64,000 nucleotides of DNA from Novipirellula aureliae (GCF_007860185.1 NZ_SJPY01000001.1:519132-583131), one strand, 5' to 3'; counted from the stretch's first letter, positions 28,837 through 38,886 are shown. The notes: a model not told the origin generated them from the sequence alone. Made by a program: numbers and translations.

Positions 28837-30102
28837 ATGAAAGCAGTCCACTTTACAACCTTTTTTTCCATGCTCCTCTTCGGATGCTTGGTATTTACGA
28901 CCGATACTTTTGCACAGGAGTCGACCGACGTGTCACCAAAATTTCAAGATGATTTGACTTTTCTGAAAACGCATACCCCGATCGTGTTACTACACGATGG
29001 TGATGCTGCTGTCGCCGTCGCACCGGCCTATCAAGGCCGAGTGATGACCAGCACCATCGACCAAGCGAGCGGGCAAAGCTTTGGGTGGATCAACCGTAAA
29101 GTGATTGCGGCAGGCTTGTTGTCCGAGGAAGAGCGAAAAGGCAAGCTCGAAGAACACATTTACATTTTTGGTGGTGAAGAGCGATTTTGGCTCGGTCCCG
29201 AAGGTGGCCAGTTTGCGCTGTTCTTTCAACCCGGTACCGAGTTTGTATTTGAGGATTGGACAACACCGCCGGCGATTGATACCGAACCCTTCGTGTTAGT
29301 CGAACAGACCGCGAATTCGGCGAAGTTCCAACGAGACTGCGAGATGTTGAATCATTCGGGAACTAAGTTTGAAATGGGCATCGAGCGAACCGTTCGATTG
29401 CTGGATGAATCAGCGGTCGCGGCTGCGATCGGTGCTGACAATTTGCCGCAGGGTGCGAAGTGCGTGGCCTATGAAACCGACAATCGTTTGACGAATCGTG
29501 GCCAGCGTGAATGGACGCCTGAAACAGGCTTGCCGTCGATTTGGATGTTAGGCATGTATAACCCATCGCCGCAAACAACCGTCGTGATCCCGTTCAAGGC
29601 TGGCGACGAAGCGGCGCTCGGCCCCAAAGTGAACGACTCCTATTTTGGCAAGGTGCCCGCTGAATACCTGACGGTCAAAGAGGACGTGTTATTCTTCAAA
29701 GGGGACGGAACCCGACGCGGCAAGATCGGTATTTCACCCCAGCGTACCAAGGGGATCGCGGGCAGCTATGATCCCGATGGTGGTGTGCTGAATTTGGTGA
29801 TGTACAACGTCCAAGATGCGCCGCATGGTTATGTCAATTCGATGTGGGAGCATCAAGAAAAGCCGTTCGATGGCGATGTGATCAATTCCTACAACGACGG
29901 ATCTCCAACGCCCGGCGCACCGCCTCTTGGACCGTTCTACGAACTCGAAACCTCGTCGCCAGCCGCCGCATTGAAACCTGGCGAAACGATGCAACACGTG
30001 CAAAAAACCCTACATATCCAAGGTTCGAGCGAAGTGCTTGAACCGATCGCTCAGCGAATGTTAGGCGTCAGCCTGAGCGAAATCAAGGTCGTCGCTCAAT
30101 AG
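28837..30102 (+). CDS. Secreted protein of unknown function (DUF6786-like)
   Basis: 421 residues with a clear signal peptide (about 1-26, ending F-A-Q). The mature part is rich in beta-strand-like sequence and contains G-G-E-E-R-F-W-L-G-P-E-G-G and P-H-G-Y-V-N-S-M-W-E. It resembles a family of secreted proteins in Bacteroidetes and planctomycetes that I associate with DUF6786, perhaps with a mutarotase-like beta-sandwich; this link is from memory. It stands next to glycoside hydrolase genes, so a role in glycan use is reasonable. Its TAG overlaps the stop region of a decayed gene on the minus strand. Confidence 0.8.
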   Translation: MKAVHFTTFFSMLLFGCLVFTTDTFAQESTDVSPKFQDDLTFLKTHTPIVLLHDGDAAVAVAPAYQGRVMTSTIDQASGQSFGWINRKVIAAGLLSEEERKGKLEEHIYIFGGEERFWLGPEGGQFALFFQPGTEFVFEDWTTPPAIDTEPFVLVEQTANSAKFQRDCEMLNHSGTKFEMGIERTVRLLDESAVAAAIGADNLPQGAKCVAYETDNRLTNRGQREWTPETGLPSIWMLGMYNPSPQTTVVIPFKAGDEAALGPKVNDSYFGKVPAEYLTVKEDVLFFKGDGTRRGKIGISPQRTKGIAGSYDPDGGVLNLVMYNVQDAPHGYVNSMWEHQEKPFDGDVINSYNDGSPTPGAPPLGPFYELETSSPAAALKPGETMQHVQKTLHIQGSSEVLEPIAQRMLGVSLSEIKVVAQ

Positions 30103-30366
30103 CCCCCGCGTTCAACGCTCGGCCCTTCACCGGACGACCCAAAAAAGTCTTGAAGCTCTTTCAATCCATCGATCGTTTTTCCACGGATTTTTTTTACGAT
30201 CGATGGCCGGGGATTTTGGACAAAGCCGATATCCCAGCAGCGCCTTCTTGTCCACCCTATCCAAACGCGTGCCCGCTCGGCCGGGCGCTGCGAAGAGTGG
30301 CTCGCCAACGATCGCATGGGGGGCTGTCGACCGCGGCTCGACATTGAAGTAGAGGTTGTTGTCGAA
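30096..30366 (-). pseudogene. Frameshifted C-terminal remnant of a secreted beta-helix (polysaccharide lyase-like) protein
   Basis: On the minus strand one frame reads D-N-N-L-Y-F-N-V-E, then A-I-V-G-E-P-L-F-A-A-P-G-R-A-G-T and G-Y-R-L-C-P-K-S-P-A-I-D. After a run of eight A (plus-strand T 30188-30195) the continuation is in another frame: L-Q-D-F-F-G-S-S and a terminal G-G-Y before the TGA. Together these match the typical end of right-handed beta-helix proteins (A-I-V-x-D-P-L-F...G-Y-R-L-x-P-x-S-P-A-I...D-F-F-G-N...I-G-A-Y). The frame change at the homopolymer and the missing upstream part show a decayed gene. Nothing recognisable was found further upstream to 30737. Confidence 0.65.
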
Positions 30367-30737
30367 AGTCGTGTGGATACTCTTGGCATTCTTGCCTCAG
30401 AATCCCTTTTTTCGACATAATGTATCCTGCTAAGTATTCTGGATCCTCACAAGCGTGTCCGCTGAGTCGAGACAACAAGATCCACCACGGCCATCCTGAA
30501 TGGTTCGTCGTTCCAGATCACTTCGTCTTATTCGGTCTAGGATTGCGATGGAAGCAGGCGATGATGGACCGAGCTAAAAGTGGTAGACTGATTGTATGTC
30601 AATGAGCGAGTTTGTGTGACGAAGCGGATGTGGACAGTGGCCCCTTCACGGTGGGCCCTTCACGGTGGGCCCGTCACGATGGGGTGGCATGGGGTACGGA
30701 CGATTTAACCTGCGAGAAAATTGCGAGAGAGTGTATT
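30367..30737. other. Gene-free stretch upstream of the GH3 gene
   Basis: Holds a half copy of the GTAGTGGATCTT repeat (AACAAGATCCACCACGG, about 30469-30485) and a short direct repeat of TTCACGGTGGGCCC (30645-30672). No gene was seen. Confidence 0.5.
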
Positions 30738-33131
30738 GTGCGAAAGATGAAGCTGCTTATTGTTTTTGCCTGTTTACTGTCGCTAGCCGACTGGACGAAG
30801 GCGGACGGAATCTACCATGAAAATTGGATTGATCGAAACAAGAACGGAGAGATGGATCCGTATGAGAATCCTGAACTTCCCATCGACGAGCGCGTTGCCG
30901 ACCTGCTCGACCGTATGACGATGGACGAAAAAACCGCTCAGATGGGAACCATCTATGGGCACAAGCGAGTTCTCAGAACGACTCATCCGACCGCCGACTG
31001 GAAGAATCGTGTTTGGAAAGATGGGATTGCAAACATTGACGAACACTGCAATGGCGTTCGTGAAGTGATGGACATGACGGGGCACCGCGAACATGCCGAT
31101 TTGCTGAACTTGATTCAGCGTTGGTTCATCGAAGAAACCCGGCTTGGCATTCCCGTTGACTTTACCAACGAAGGGATTCGAGGGCTGTGCCATACCCGCG
31201 CCAGCAACTTCCCGAGTCAGCTTGGGATCGGTGCGACTTGGGATCGTGATCTGGTTCGGCACATTGGCGAGATTACAGGCAAAGAGGCCAAGGCATTGGG
31301 CTACTCGAATATCTATTCGCCTATCCTTGATGTCGTCCGCGATCCGCGATGGGGCCGGACGATCGAATGCTATGGCGAGTCACCCTTCCTGGTCGGCGAA
31401 CTGGGGACGCAACAGACACTTGGGCTTCAGTCGCAGGGTGTCGGTTCAACCGTTAAGCACTTCGCGGCTTATAGCACCCCGCACGGAGGCCGGGATGGTC
31501 GCGCTCGCACCGATCCACAGATCCCGTTTCGGGATATGCAAGAGATTTTGTTGCACCCGTTCCAAAAGGTTTTCGCGCTTGCACATCCAAAAGGAGCGAT
31601 GAGTTCCTACAACACCTACGATGGCATCCCTGTCACGGGTAGCCGCTATTTTCTGACGGAACTACTAAGAGGCGATTACGGGTTCAAAGGTTACGTCGTT
31701 TCCGACAGCGGTGCCGTTTCTCGTTTGCATGAGCAACACGAGGTTGCGGTAGATTTTGAAGACGCTATTGCTCAAGCGGTCAACGCAGGTATGAATGTCC
31801 GAACGACGTTCAAAAGGGCAGAGGACTTCATTCTTCCACTGCGCAAAGTCGTGAAAGATGGCCGAATTAGCGAAGACACCATCAACTCGCGTGTTGGCGA
31901 TGTGTTGCGAGTCAAGTTCGAGCTAGGTTTATTTGACAAACCGTTTGTCGATCCCGATGCAGCGCCATCGATCGTTCACTGCAAAGCTCATGAAGAGATG
32001 ACCCTTCGGGCAGCTCGAGAAGCGATGGTGCTGCTGAAAAATGAGGATGTCTTACCGGTCGACCCAAAAACATGCGGCACCATTTTTGTCACCGGGCCTG
32101 CGGCGGATGATGTGATCCCAATGATTAGCCGCTATGGGCCCGGCACGTCCGACGTGATTACACCCTTGGCTGGTATCAAGGCGTTCTTGGGTGAACAGGC
32201 CAGCGTGATTTATAGCCAAGGAGTGGATTACTACGATGCCACCTTCCCCGGTTCTGGAATTTTGCCTCAGCCGCCCAATGAAGAAGAGCAGGCCAAGCTC
32301 GACAAGGCAATCGAAGCGGCGAAGAGCGCAGACATCATTATCGCCGTCATGGGAGACAACGATGATACCGTGGGCGAATCTCGCTCGCGCACCGATTTGA
32401 ACCTACCTGGACATCAAGATTTGTTGGTACAGGAAATGGTCAAGACGGGAAAACCGGTCATTGTCGTACTGATGATCGGACGCGCCGCTTCGATCAATTG
32501 GATCGACCGCAATGCGGACGGAATTTTGGTCAGCTGGCATGGTGGCGAAAAAGTCGGGCAAGCCGTGGCGGAAACGATCTTCGGCGCCAATAATCCTGGT
32601 GGAAAGTTGCCAATCACGTTCCCGAAAACCGTAGGGCAAATCCCCTTGGCTGTGCCCCATCGCAATGGCGCATGGGCCAAGCAAGAAGCACGCCACGACC
32701 CCAATGGCTGGGGGACGACTCGCGTGCTCGGTCCGCTGTATTACTTCGGCTATGGGCTAAGCTATACCTCGTTTGAATACGAGAACCTAAAGATCAGCCC
32801 CCAAGAATTGGATGCGGATGGGGAGATCCATGTGACCTGCGATGTCACCAATACGGGCGACTACGATGGTGACGCCGTGGTTCAATTGTACGTCAAAGAC
32901 GTGGTGGCCTCGGTGGCACCGTTTGAACAACTGCTGCGGGGGTTCGAGCGAGTGTCGATCAAGGCGGGTGAAACCAAAGAGGTGAGTTTCAAACTATTGC
33001 CAAAACGGGACTTTAGAATGCTAAATCGTGACAACCAATGGGTGGTCGAACCAGGTCAGTTCGATATCATGGTCAGCGATTGCTCGGGTGTCGAAGGTGT
33101 CAAGTTAAAGGGTAGTGTTACGATCAAATGA
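30738..33131 (+). CDS. Glycoside hydrolase family 3 (beta-glucosidase/xylosidase type)
   Basis: 797 residues from the GTG at 30738, which has GAGAGAG six bases upstream; the ATG at 30747 is the alternative. The N-terminus is a signal peptide (K-M-K-L-L-I-V-F-A-C-L-L-S-L). Domains: GH3 N-terminal barrel with the catalytic nucleophile Asp323 in G-Y-V-V-S-D-S-G and K-H-F-A-A-Y before it, the GH3 C-terminal domain, and a fibronectin-III-like domain (F-E-Y-E-N-L...V-T-N-T-G). An exo-acting beta-glycosidase outside the cytoplasm is expected; the exact sugar cannot be told. The stop overlaps the start of the next gene as ATGA, so the two are translationally coupled. Confidence 0.92.
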   Translation: MRKMKLLIVFACLLSLADWTKADGIYHENWIDRNKNGEMDPYENPELPIDERVADLLDRMTMDEKTAQMGTIYGHKRVLRTTHPTADWKNRVWKDGIANIDEHCNGVREVMDMTGHREHADLLNLIQRWFIEETRLGIPVDFTNEGIRGLCHTRASNFPSQLGIGATWDRDLVRHIGEITGKEAKALGYSNIYSPILDVVRDPRWGRTIECYGESPFLVGELGTQQTLGLQSQGVGSTVKHFAAYSTPHGGRDGRARTDPQIPFRDMQEILLHPFQKVFALAHPKGAMSSYNTYDGIPVTGSRYFLTELLRGDYGFKGYVVSDSGAVSRLHEQHEVAVDFEDAIAQAVNAGMNVRTTFKRAEDFILPLRKVVKDGRISEDTINSRVGDVLRVKFELGLFDKPFVDPDAAPSIVHCKAHEEMTLRAAREAMVLLKNEDVLPVDPKTCGTIFVTGPAADDVIPMISRYGPGTSDVITPLAGIKAFLGEQASVIYSQGVDYYDATFPGSGILPQPPNEEEQAKLDKAIEAAKSADIIIAVMGDNDDTVGESRSRTDLNLPGHQDLLVQEMVKTGKPVIVVLMIGRAASINWIDRNADGILVSWHGGEKVGQAVAETIFGANNPGGKLPITFPKTVGQIPLAVPHRNGAWAKQEARHDPNGWGTTRVLGPLYYFGYGLSYTSFEYENLKISPQELDADGEIHVTCDVTNTGDYDGDAVVQLYVKDVVASVAPFEQLLRGFERVSIKAGETKEVSFKLLPKRDFRMLNRDNQWVVEPGQFDIMVSDCSGVEGVKLKGSVTIK

Positions 33132-33967
33132 AAACCTATCGTGTCGTTCGGCTGACCTTTGCCTGTTATCTTCTAATCGCTTGGACTTGGGGTTTCAGCG
33201 GATCCGCTTGGGCTGATTCGTATGACATCTATCTGCTAGCCGGCCAATCCAATATGGATGGCCGCGGTCAGGTGAGCGAGTTGACTCTCTCACAGCGTCG
33301 TCCATTGTCCAATGCGATCATCTACTATCGAAATCCACCGCGATCAAGTGACGGTTGGAAACCGCTTGCGCCTGGATTCAGTATTCCGCCGAAGTACAAA
33401 GGCGGATTTCCCTCGCCAACCTTTGGACCGGAGATTGGGTTCGCAAATGCGATTTTGCAAGCCGCCCCCCATCAAAAGATAGCGCTGATCAAAGGATCCA
33501 AGGGCGGTACGAGTTTGCGAGTGGATTGGAACCCCGGTGAGTCCGGGAAACCTGAAACCCAAGGCGAATGTTATCGCAATTTCTGTGAAACGATTCGCCT
33601 GGCAACCGAAGACTTGAAACGCCAAAATCACGACTTTCATATTCAAGGTCTGCTTTGGCATCAAGGCGAGGCAGACAAAAACTCTAACCCGGAAACCTAC
33701 CAAGAGCGGTTCCACGTATTGGTTGACCGGATCAAGAAAGAGGTTGGCGTCGACGACTTGCCGGTGGTCGTAGGCGAGGTCTTCGACAACGGCAAACGCG
33801 ACAAAGTGCGTACCGCTTTGCAAGCGATCGGCAACAGCGGCCCACCATTTGGATTCGTTTCATCCCAAGGCACGAAAACCTGGGATGAAGGAACCCACTT
33901 CGATGCCGCCAGCCAACTGTTGTTGGGCCAACGATACGCCGACGCGGTGTTGCGACTCAAAAAGTAA
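33128..33967 (+). CDS. Secreted carbohydrate esterase (SASA/CE6-type, sialate O-acetylesterase-like)
   Basis: 279 residues with a signal peptide (about 1-28, ending W-A-D). The first catalytic block is the family signature Y-L-L-A-G-Q-S-N-M-D-G-R-G with the nucleophile Ser. The later blocks are G-S-K-G-G-T-S-L, W-H-Q-G-E-A-D and D-E-G-T-H-F-D, supplying the oxyanion Gly and the Asp/His. Members remove O-acetyl groups from xylan, sialic acid or other glycans. Coupled to the GH3 gene by a 4-base overlap (ATGA), so the two probably act on the same acetylated glycan. The stop is 6 bases from the convergent ROK gene. Confidence 0.9.
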   Translation: MKTYRVVRLTFACYLLIAWTWGFSGSAWADSYDIYLLAGQSNMDGRGQVSELTLSQRRPLSNAIIYYRNPPRSSDGWKPLAPGFSIPPKYKGGFPSPTFGPEIGFANAILQAAPHQKIALIKGSKGGTSLRVDWNPGESGKPETQGECYRNFCETIRLATEDLKRQNHDFHIQGLLWHQGEADKNSNPETYQERFHVLVDRIKKEVGVDDLPVVVGEVFDNGKRDKVRTALQAIGNSGPPFGFVSSQGTKTWDEGTHFDAASQLLLGQRYADAVLRLKK

Positions 33968-33973
33968 GCCGCC

Positions 33974-35071
33974 TTAGGAACGATCAATCGCATGGAGCGC
34001 AAACGCATGGGCTCCTACGGAAACAGCCTTGCTTGTTCCTAAGCGACTGACACCAATTGCGATGCGTTTCAACGGGTCATAGGACAATTCTCGATCGCTG
34101 TCGGGAATGCAGATGATCTTGGTCTCGCCTCGAAGGAATGCCTGGGTTTGCTCGGCGCATTCTAAGTTGAATACTCGTTGCACGATTCGGTCCATCGTGC
34201 GACCATCGTATGTGAGTATTTTGCTCTGCATTTCGCTGACCACCGATGGCATGAAAAGGCGATGAGCGTTTGAAATTCCGCCACCAAGGACCACGAGGCC
34301 GTCCAGCAGCGTGATCGCATTGGCCAACACATCACCGACGACTTCGCCCAATTCTGCGAACGCGGTGATGGCGGCTTGCTGATTGCCGGATTGTGGGTCT
34401 GCGGCAATGGCAGCGATCACTTGGGGCGTCGGGGCATCATCCATCGATGTTCCTGTGATTCGAGCGTAACTGCCACGAACGGCGCGGATGCAAGCCCCTT
34501 CTTCGGCAAAGCTTTCTGGCCTGCGTTTATTCCTCAGCAGCCATACCTCGCTAGCGTTTGAATTATCGCCGATGAACAGTTCCCCATTGTGAACCAACCC
34601 GCCACCGAGTCCGGTTCCTAGAGTAAGGGCAAACAGCGTTCGGTAGCGTTTGGGACTGCCCGATTGTTCCAGCATTTGATTGACGTATGGCAGCAAACCC
34701 GCGATCGCTTCGCCATAGGCGAACAAGTCACCATCGTTGTTGATAAAGACGGGTAAACCGAGTTGCTCTTCCAGGAACGGTCCCAGCGCGACCCCGCCTG
34801 CGAAGGCCGGTAAATTACCGACATTGTCGATGATTCCGCGTGGGTAATCCGCTGGTCCAGGAAACGCAAAGCTGATCGCCACGGGTTTGCGAGGGACTTG
34901 TTGAGCGACCTGTGTGAACCCCTCGATGATCGTCGCCAAGCTTTTCGCTAAATCCCTTGTTTCAGCTGGCAAGCGAACCGGTGCCACCACTTCGCCCGCG
35001 CCATCGATGGCCGAGAATACGAAGTTGGTACCGCCAGCATCAAGTGTCAGTACGACGCGATCGTCTGTCAT
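33974..35071 (-). CDS. ROK-family sugar kinase
   Basis: 365 residues. ATP-binding phosphate-1 motif L-T-L-D-A-G-G-T-N-F at the N-terminus, a catalytic-type Asp in F-I-N-N-D-G-D, and a glycine-rich L-T-L-G-T-G-L-G-G-G. The zinc-binding Cys cluster seen in many ROK kinases and repressors is not present, and there is no helix-turn-helix, so a kinase rather than a regulator is likely. It overlaps the permease gene by four bases (ATGA on the minus strand). No GHMP or FGGY fuculokinase is in the cluster, so this ROK protein may phosphorylate fuculose, mannose or another released sugar. Confidence 0.88.
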   Translation of the reverse strand: MTDDRVVLTLDAGGTNFVFSAIDGAGEVVAPVRLPAETRDLAKSLATIIEGFTQVAQQVPRKPVAISFAFPGPADYPRGIIDNVGNLPAFAGGVALGPFLEEQLGLPVFINNDGDLFAYGEAIAGLLPYVNQMLEQSGSPKRYRTLFALTLGTGLGGGLVHNGELFIGDNSNASEVWLLRNKRRPESFAEEGACIRAVRGSYARITGTSMDDAPTPQVIAAIAADPQSGNQQAAITAFAELGEVVGDVLANAITLLDGLVVLGGGISNAHRLFMPSVVSEMQSKILTYDGRTMDRIVQRVFNLECAEQTQAFLRGETKIICIPDSDRELSYDPLKRIAIGVSRLGTSKAVSVGAHAFALHAIDRS

Positions 35072-36513
35072 GCGGCATGCTCCGCTGCTGGTGCGGTAGA
35101 TGCCGTGGAATGCCGGTGACCGACCAGACCGTAGAAGGCGATATAAAGATAGTTCACGATGGGGACCAAGAAGGCCAATTGAATACCGACATAGTCAGCC
35201 GTCGCACCCATGATCAAAGGTACGATCGCACCGCCGACGATCATCATCACTAGAAGGGAAGAGCCCTGTGACGTGTGTCGTCCCAAATCTTTGATCGCCA
35301 AAGTGAAGATGTTTGACCACATGATGGAATTAAACAGGCCAGTTCCCAGTGCGGCCCAGAAGGCAAGCGGGCCGCCGGTCAGCGACGCGATTAACAACAA
35401 GGCGACCATGCCGACTGAGAACACCCATAACACTCGTGCGGCGTTGCCTTGACCGAGAACAAAGGCGCCAAAGTTGATCGCAATCATCAGCAGAAACGGT
35501 GCGACTTTGATAGGCGACAAGAAATCCATCGTAAACACGCCATCATCGAGGCGAATCGCGGTCACGAGGTAGACAACGCCAAAGACCGATACGGCGGTTG
35601 CGATCATGGCGGCGTACTTTTTCGATTGCGTACCGATCTCGCTCAGCGAGATCGCGCCGCACAGGCGACCGATCATCGCACCACCCCAGTAATAAGCTAG
35701 GTAGATACTCGCCGTCGCTTCAGGCAAGCCCATGATACTTTCATGCCTCATGAAGCTAATCAGATAGCTACCGATGGCAACTTCACCGCCGACGTACATA
35801 AAAATGGCGATCATCCCAAATCGCAAATGCGGAAAACGTAAAGCGCCCGTGCTGTCGTCATTCGTATCATCCTCTTTGCTAAAGCTGGGTAGATGACTTC
35901 GCCAAACGATCAAGGCCAGCACAACGAAGAGCGACCCGTAGATCAGATACGGCATCTTGATCGAATCGATGGTAACGACGCCGCCGTCGGCAAAAACTTT
36001 GTAGAGCAGAAGGCCGCCAGCGATCGGTGCGATTGTGGTACCCAGCGAATTGACGCCCTGGGCTAAATTCAAGCGGCTCGGTGCCGTCTCCGGTTTTCCC
36101 AGAATCGCTGCGTAGGGATTGGCCGCAATTTGCAGCAGCGTCACGCCTGTCGCCAACAGAAACAGGGCCGCTAAGAAGAACGGATAGGACCGGAACTCAG
36201 CCGCCGGAAAGAACATCGCACAGCCCGCTCCACAAACCAACAATGCGACGATGATACTGGCTTTGTAACCGATTCGGTTGATCGGATCGCCACTGGACAG
36301 CGATACGAAGTAGTACACCAACGAGACAAAAAAGAACGCCCCAAAAAACGCGAACTGTACCAGCCCCGCCTGAAAATAGCTTAACTCGAAACTGTCTTTC
36401 AAATAGGGGATGAGGACATCATTCATCACGGTGATGAATCCCCATAGGAAAAACAGCATCGTGATCGTGATGAACGGCTTGCGGTAATCCGGTGCTGCGT
36501 TGTTGGTTTCCAC
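35068..36513 (-). CDS. fucP: Sugar permease of the FucP family (MFS)
   Basis: 481 residues with about twelve membrane helices. The N-terminus R-K-P-F-I-T-I-T-M-L-F-F-L-W-G-F-I-T-V-M-N-D is the typical first helix of FucP/GluP-type symporters, with the Asp in N-D-V-L-I-P-Y-L-K. The conserved L-Q-I-A-A-N-P-Y motif and the E-T-A-P-S-R-L-N-L-A-Q segment are also present. Expected to import L-fucose or a related hexose with protons across the inner membrane. It sits between a fucose isomerase/mannosidase pair and a sugar kinase, which fits. The symbol reflects family; glucose/galactose specificity cannot be excluded. Confidence 0.88.
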   Translation of the reverse strand: METNNAAPDYRKPFITITMLFFLWGFITVMNDVLIPYLKDSFELSYFQAGLVQFAFFGAFFFVSLVYYFVSLSSGDPINRIGYKASIIVALLVCGAGCAMFFPAAEFRSYPFFLAALFLLATGVTLLQIAANPYAAILGKPETAPSRLNLAQGVNSLGTTIAPIAGGLLLYKVFADGGVVTIDSIKMPYLIYGSLFVVLALIVWRSHLPSFSKEDDTNDDSTGALRFPHLRFGMIAIFMYVGGEVAIGSYLISFMRHESIMGLPEATASIYLAYYWGGAMIGRLCGAISLSEIGTQSKKYAAMIATAVSVFGVVYLVTAIRLDDGVFTMDFLSPIKVAPFLLMIAINFGAFVLGQGNAARVLWVFSVGMVALLLIASLTGGPLAFWAALGTGLFNSIMWSNIFTLAIKDLGRHTSQGSSLLVMMIVGGAIVPLIMGATADYVGIQLAFLVPIVNYLYIAFYGLVGHRHSTASTAPAAEHAA

Positions 36514-36549
36514 GGGAGACTTTTCAATCGAGGTGATGAGAGAACGTGT

Positions 36550-38886
36550 TTATTCGGTTCGTTGCGTGTTGGGTTGGTCGCTAAGGGTTAATTCCATAAG
36601 TCCACCCGCTGCGAACTCCTGATGAGTGATCCAAGTGCGGTCAAGCGGCTGCCCATTGAGCGATATCGATTCAATATAGCAATTCTCGGGGGCTTGGTTA
36701 TGGGCGATGATCTCAAATTTCTTACCCGGGTAATACGCATTGTCGAGTTCAACCGTGACACGATCAAACAGGGGAGCTGTGACCTGGTAAACGCTGTCGA
36801 CACTTGCACCACCGTCGACCTGAAACAGTCCAATCGCCATCAGAACACCGAGAGCTCCCATTTGTCCTTGGTCTTCGTCGCCATGATAACCGCCATAGGG
36901 CGTTACGTCCCCGTGTGCTTTTAGTTTGACCTGGCGAACCCATTTTTGGGATAGCCAAGGTTTGCCACTGACAGAAAACAGGTGTGCCATCCCCGTGCCC
37001 GGTTGATTGTCATAGTCAACCATGCGACTGCCATGTTGTCCGTGATCGGCGACGAAGCGTGTCGGGATACTTTGTTCGAACGAATGGTTAAGGAAATCGC
37101 AATAGGCCTCTTTGCCGCCAAATAATTCGGCGAGGTCGGCGATGTTGTGCGGCACGTAGTTCGTATAGATCATCGAATTGCTTTCACAGAACCCGCGGCA
37201 GGTAAACCCTTTGCCAACCGGTTCAAAGCCCGGCATCCAACTGCCGTCCTTCATCTTTGGCCGCATCAAGCGTAGCTCAGGATCCCAGAGGTTTCGGTAG
37301 TTATGCGATCGCTGTAGGAAATGCTGGTAATCGTCTTCTTTACCAAGTGATTTAGCGAACTGGGCCAAGCACCAATCCTGATAGGCGTACTCCAATGTCA
37401 TGGCAGCCCCGTCACGATGGGCGCCCTTGCCGCCCATGTCTTCGGGAACATAGCCAAGGTCGATGTAGTACTTCATCCCACCACCGCTGGCGTTGTTTCC
37501 GTGTTCGTAACCTGCGTGGTCACGAATACCGCCTGGAAATGCATTCTTGCGCAGGCCTTCGTAAGCCGCTTCGTAGTCGTAATTCCGAATGCCCTTGTTG
37601 TAAGCGGTAGCAAAGAACGAAGTCGCTGGATCGCCGATCATCACGAAGGTGTAGTTTCCACCCGATGGACCACGCGGAATCAAGCCAGCGTTGTGGTAAA
37701 TGTCGACCATCGTATTGCAGAAGCCATCCATCACGTGCGGATAGGCCATCGACCACAAAACATTCAGCGACCAATGGCTGCCCCATAAGGCATCGAAGTT
37801 GTAGTGAGGGTATGCCGGTTTGCCGTTCGGCTGCATTTTCAATTGGCGAATCACAGGCTTGGGTCCGGTCATGTCACAGTAGCTACCATCAACGTCGCTG
37901 ATGGTGCGACGTCCGAGCAGCGAATGCCAAAGGTCGGTGTACAGTTTCGTACGGTGATCCGCTTGACCGCCGCTGATTTTGACGCGGCCTAGCCACTGGT
38001 TCCATTGGTCCGTGGATTCGCGATGCACGCGATCAAAATCCCAGTCGGGAACTTCGGCATTCAGGTTTTTGCGTGCGTTTTCGATACTGGTATACGAAAG
38101 CCCCACTTTGACCATGATCTGTTCGTCTTCCGCCGTGACAAACTTAACCGCCGCACCTACATTTTTTCCCTCGATGCCGTCGGATGGCTCCTGCAGCTTT
38201 CCACCCGACCATGTTGTCAATGCGTCGAATGGTTTGCTGAACTGGGCCACGAAGTAGACATACGTGTTCTTCGGTCGTCGCCCCGTTTTCTGCATCAACG
38301 AATAACCTTCAATCTCTGATTCGCCCGCTTGCTGGACCTGCGAAGAAGCCATCGGTCCATGAGCTAGGAGCGCACCGGTGTCGAAGATGATGTGGCTTTG
38401 CTCACTTTTGGGAAACGTGTAGCGATGAAACCCGACACGGCAGGTCGAAGTCAACTCCGCCGTGATGGAGTAGGTATCGAGGTGGACCTTGTGGTATCCG
38501 GGGCTGACAACTTCGTTATCGTGAGAATACTTAGATTGATACTTGTCCATTCCCAAGTGCCCCTGGAAGGGGCCTGTTGTCGGCATGACGGGAATCCCTG
38601 ACATCTGCCAAGCATGGACGTGGCTAAAGCAGCGGATGGAGTCGTCGTCGTACAGGTAACCTGATTTCCAACTGCCTTTGGTCTGCGTGTCGGGGCTGAG
38701 GTTGACCAAGCCAAACGGGCGACAAGCCGAAGAAAAATAGAACCAACGAGAATTGTGGGTGTCGATTTGAGGGTTGACATATTGAGTCAAATCTTCGTTT
38801 TCAGCCGCCAACAGTGCGTTGGAAGAAATGCTCGACAATCCGTAGACAAGCAAAAACGCTGGAACAAACAAGACAGTGGATTTCAT
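36550..38886 (-). CDS. Secreted GH92 alpha-mannosidase
   Basis: 778 residues with a signal peptide (about 1-28, ending L-L-A-A). The GH92 N-terminal block is clear (Y-V-N-P-Q-I-D-T, then R-P-F-G-L-V-N-L-S-P-D and F-S-H-V-H), and the catalytic C-terminal domain has G-N-Y-T-F-V-M-I-G-D, Y-A-Y-Q-D-W-C-L-A-Q-F-A and Y-G-G-Y-H-G-D-E-D-Q-G-Q-M-G, the last holding the acidic residues used with calcium. GH92 enzymes are calcium-dependent exo-alpha-mannosidases acting on N-glycans or mannans. The gene is 36 bases upstream of the permease gene and downstream of fucI in the same direction. Confidence 0.93.
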   Translation of the reverse strand: MKSTVLFVPAFLLVYGLSSISSNALLAAENEDLTQYVNPQIDTHNSRWFYFSSACRPFGLVNLSPDTQTKGSWKSGYLYDDDSIRCFSHVHAWQMSGIPVMPTTGPFQGHLGMDKYQSKYSHDNEVVSPGYHKVHLDTYSITAELTSTCRVGFHRYTFPKSEQSHIIFDTGALLAHGPMASSQVQQAGESEIEGYSLMQKTGRRPKNTYVYFVAQFSKPFDALTTWSGGKLQEPSDGIEGKNVGAAVKFVTAEDEQIMVKVGLSYTSIENARKNLNAEVPDWDFDRVHRESTDQWNQWLGRVKISGGQADHRTKLYTDLWHSLLGRRTISDVDGSYCDMTGPKPVIRQLKMQPNGKPAYPHYNFDALWGSHWSLNVLWSMAYPHVMDGFCNTMVDIYHNAGLIPRGPSGGNYTFVMIGDPATSFFATAYNKGIRNYDYEAAYEGLRKNAFPGGIRDHAGYEHGNNASGGGMKYYIDLGYVPEDMGGKGAHRDGAAMTLEYAYQDWCLAQFAKSLGKEDDYQHFLQRSHNYRNLWDPELRLMRPKMKDGSWMPGFEPVGKGFTCRGFCESNSMIYTNYVPHNIADLAELFGGKEAYCDFLNHSFEQSIPTRFVADHGQHGSRMVDYDNQPGTGMAHLFSVSGKPWLSQKWVRQVKLKAHGDVTPYGGYHGDEDQGQMGALGVLMAIGLFQVDGGASVDSVYQVTAPLFDRVTVELDNAYYPGKKFEIIAHNQAPENCYIESISLNGQPLDRTWITHQEFAAGGLMELTLSDQPNTQRTE

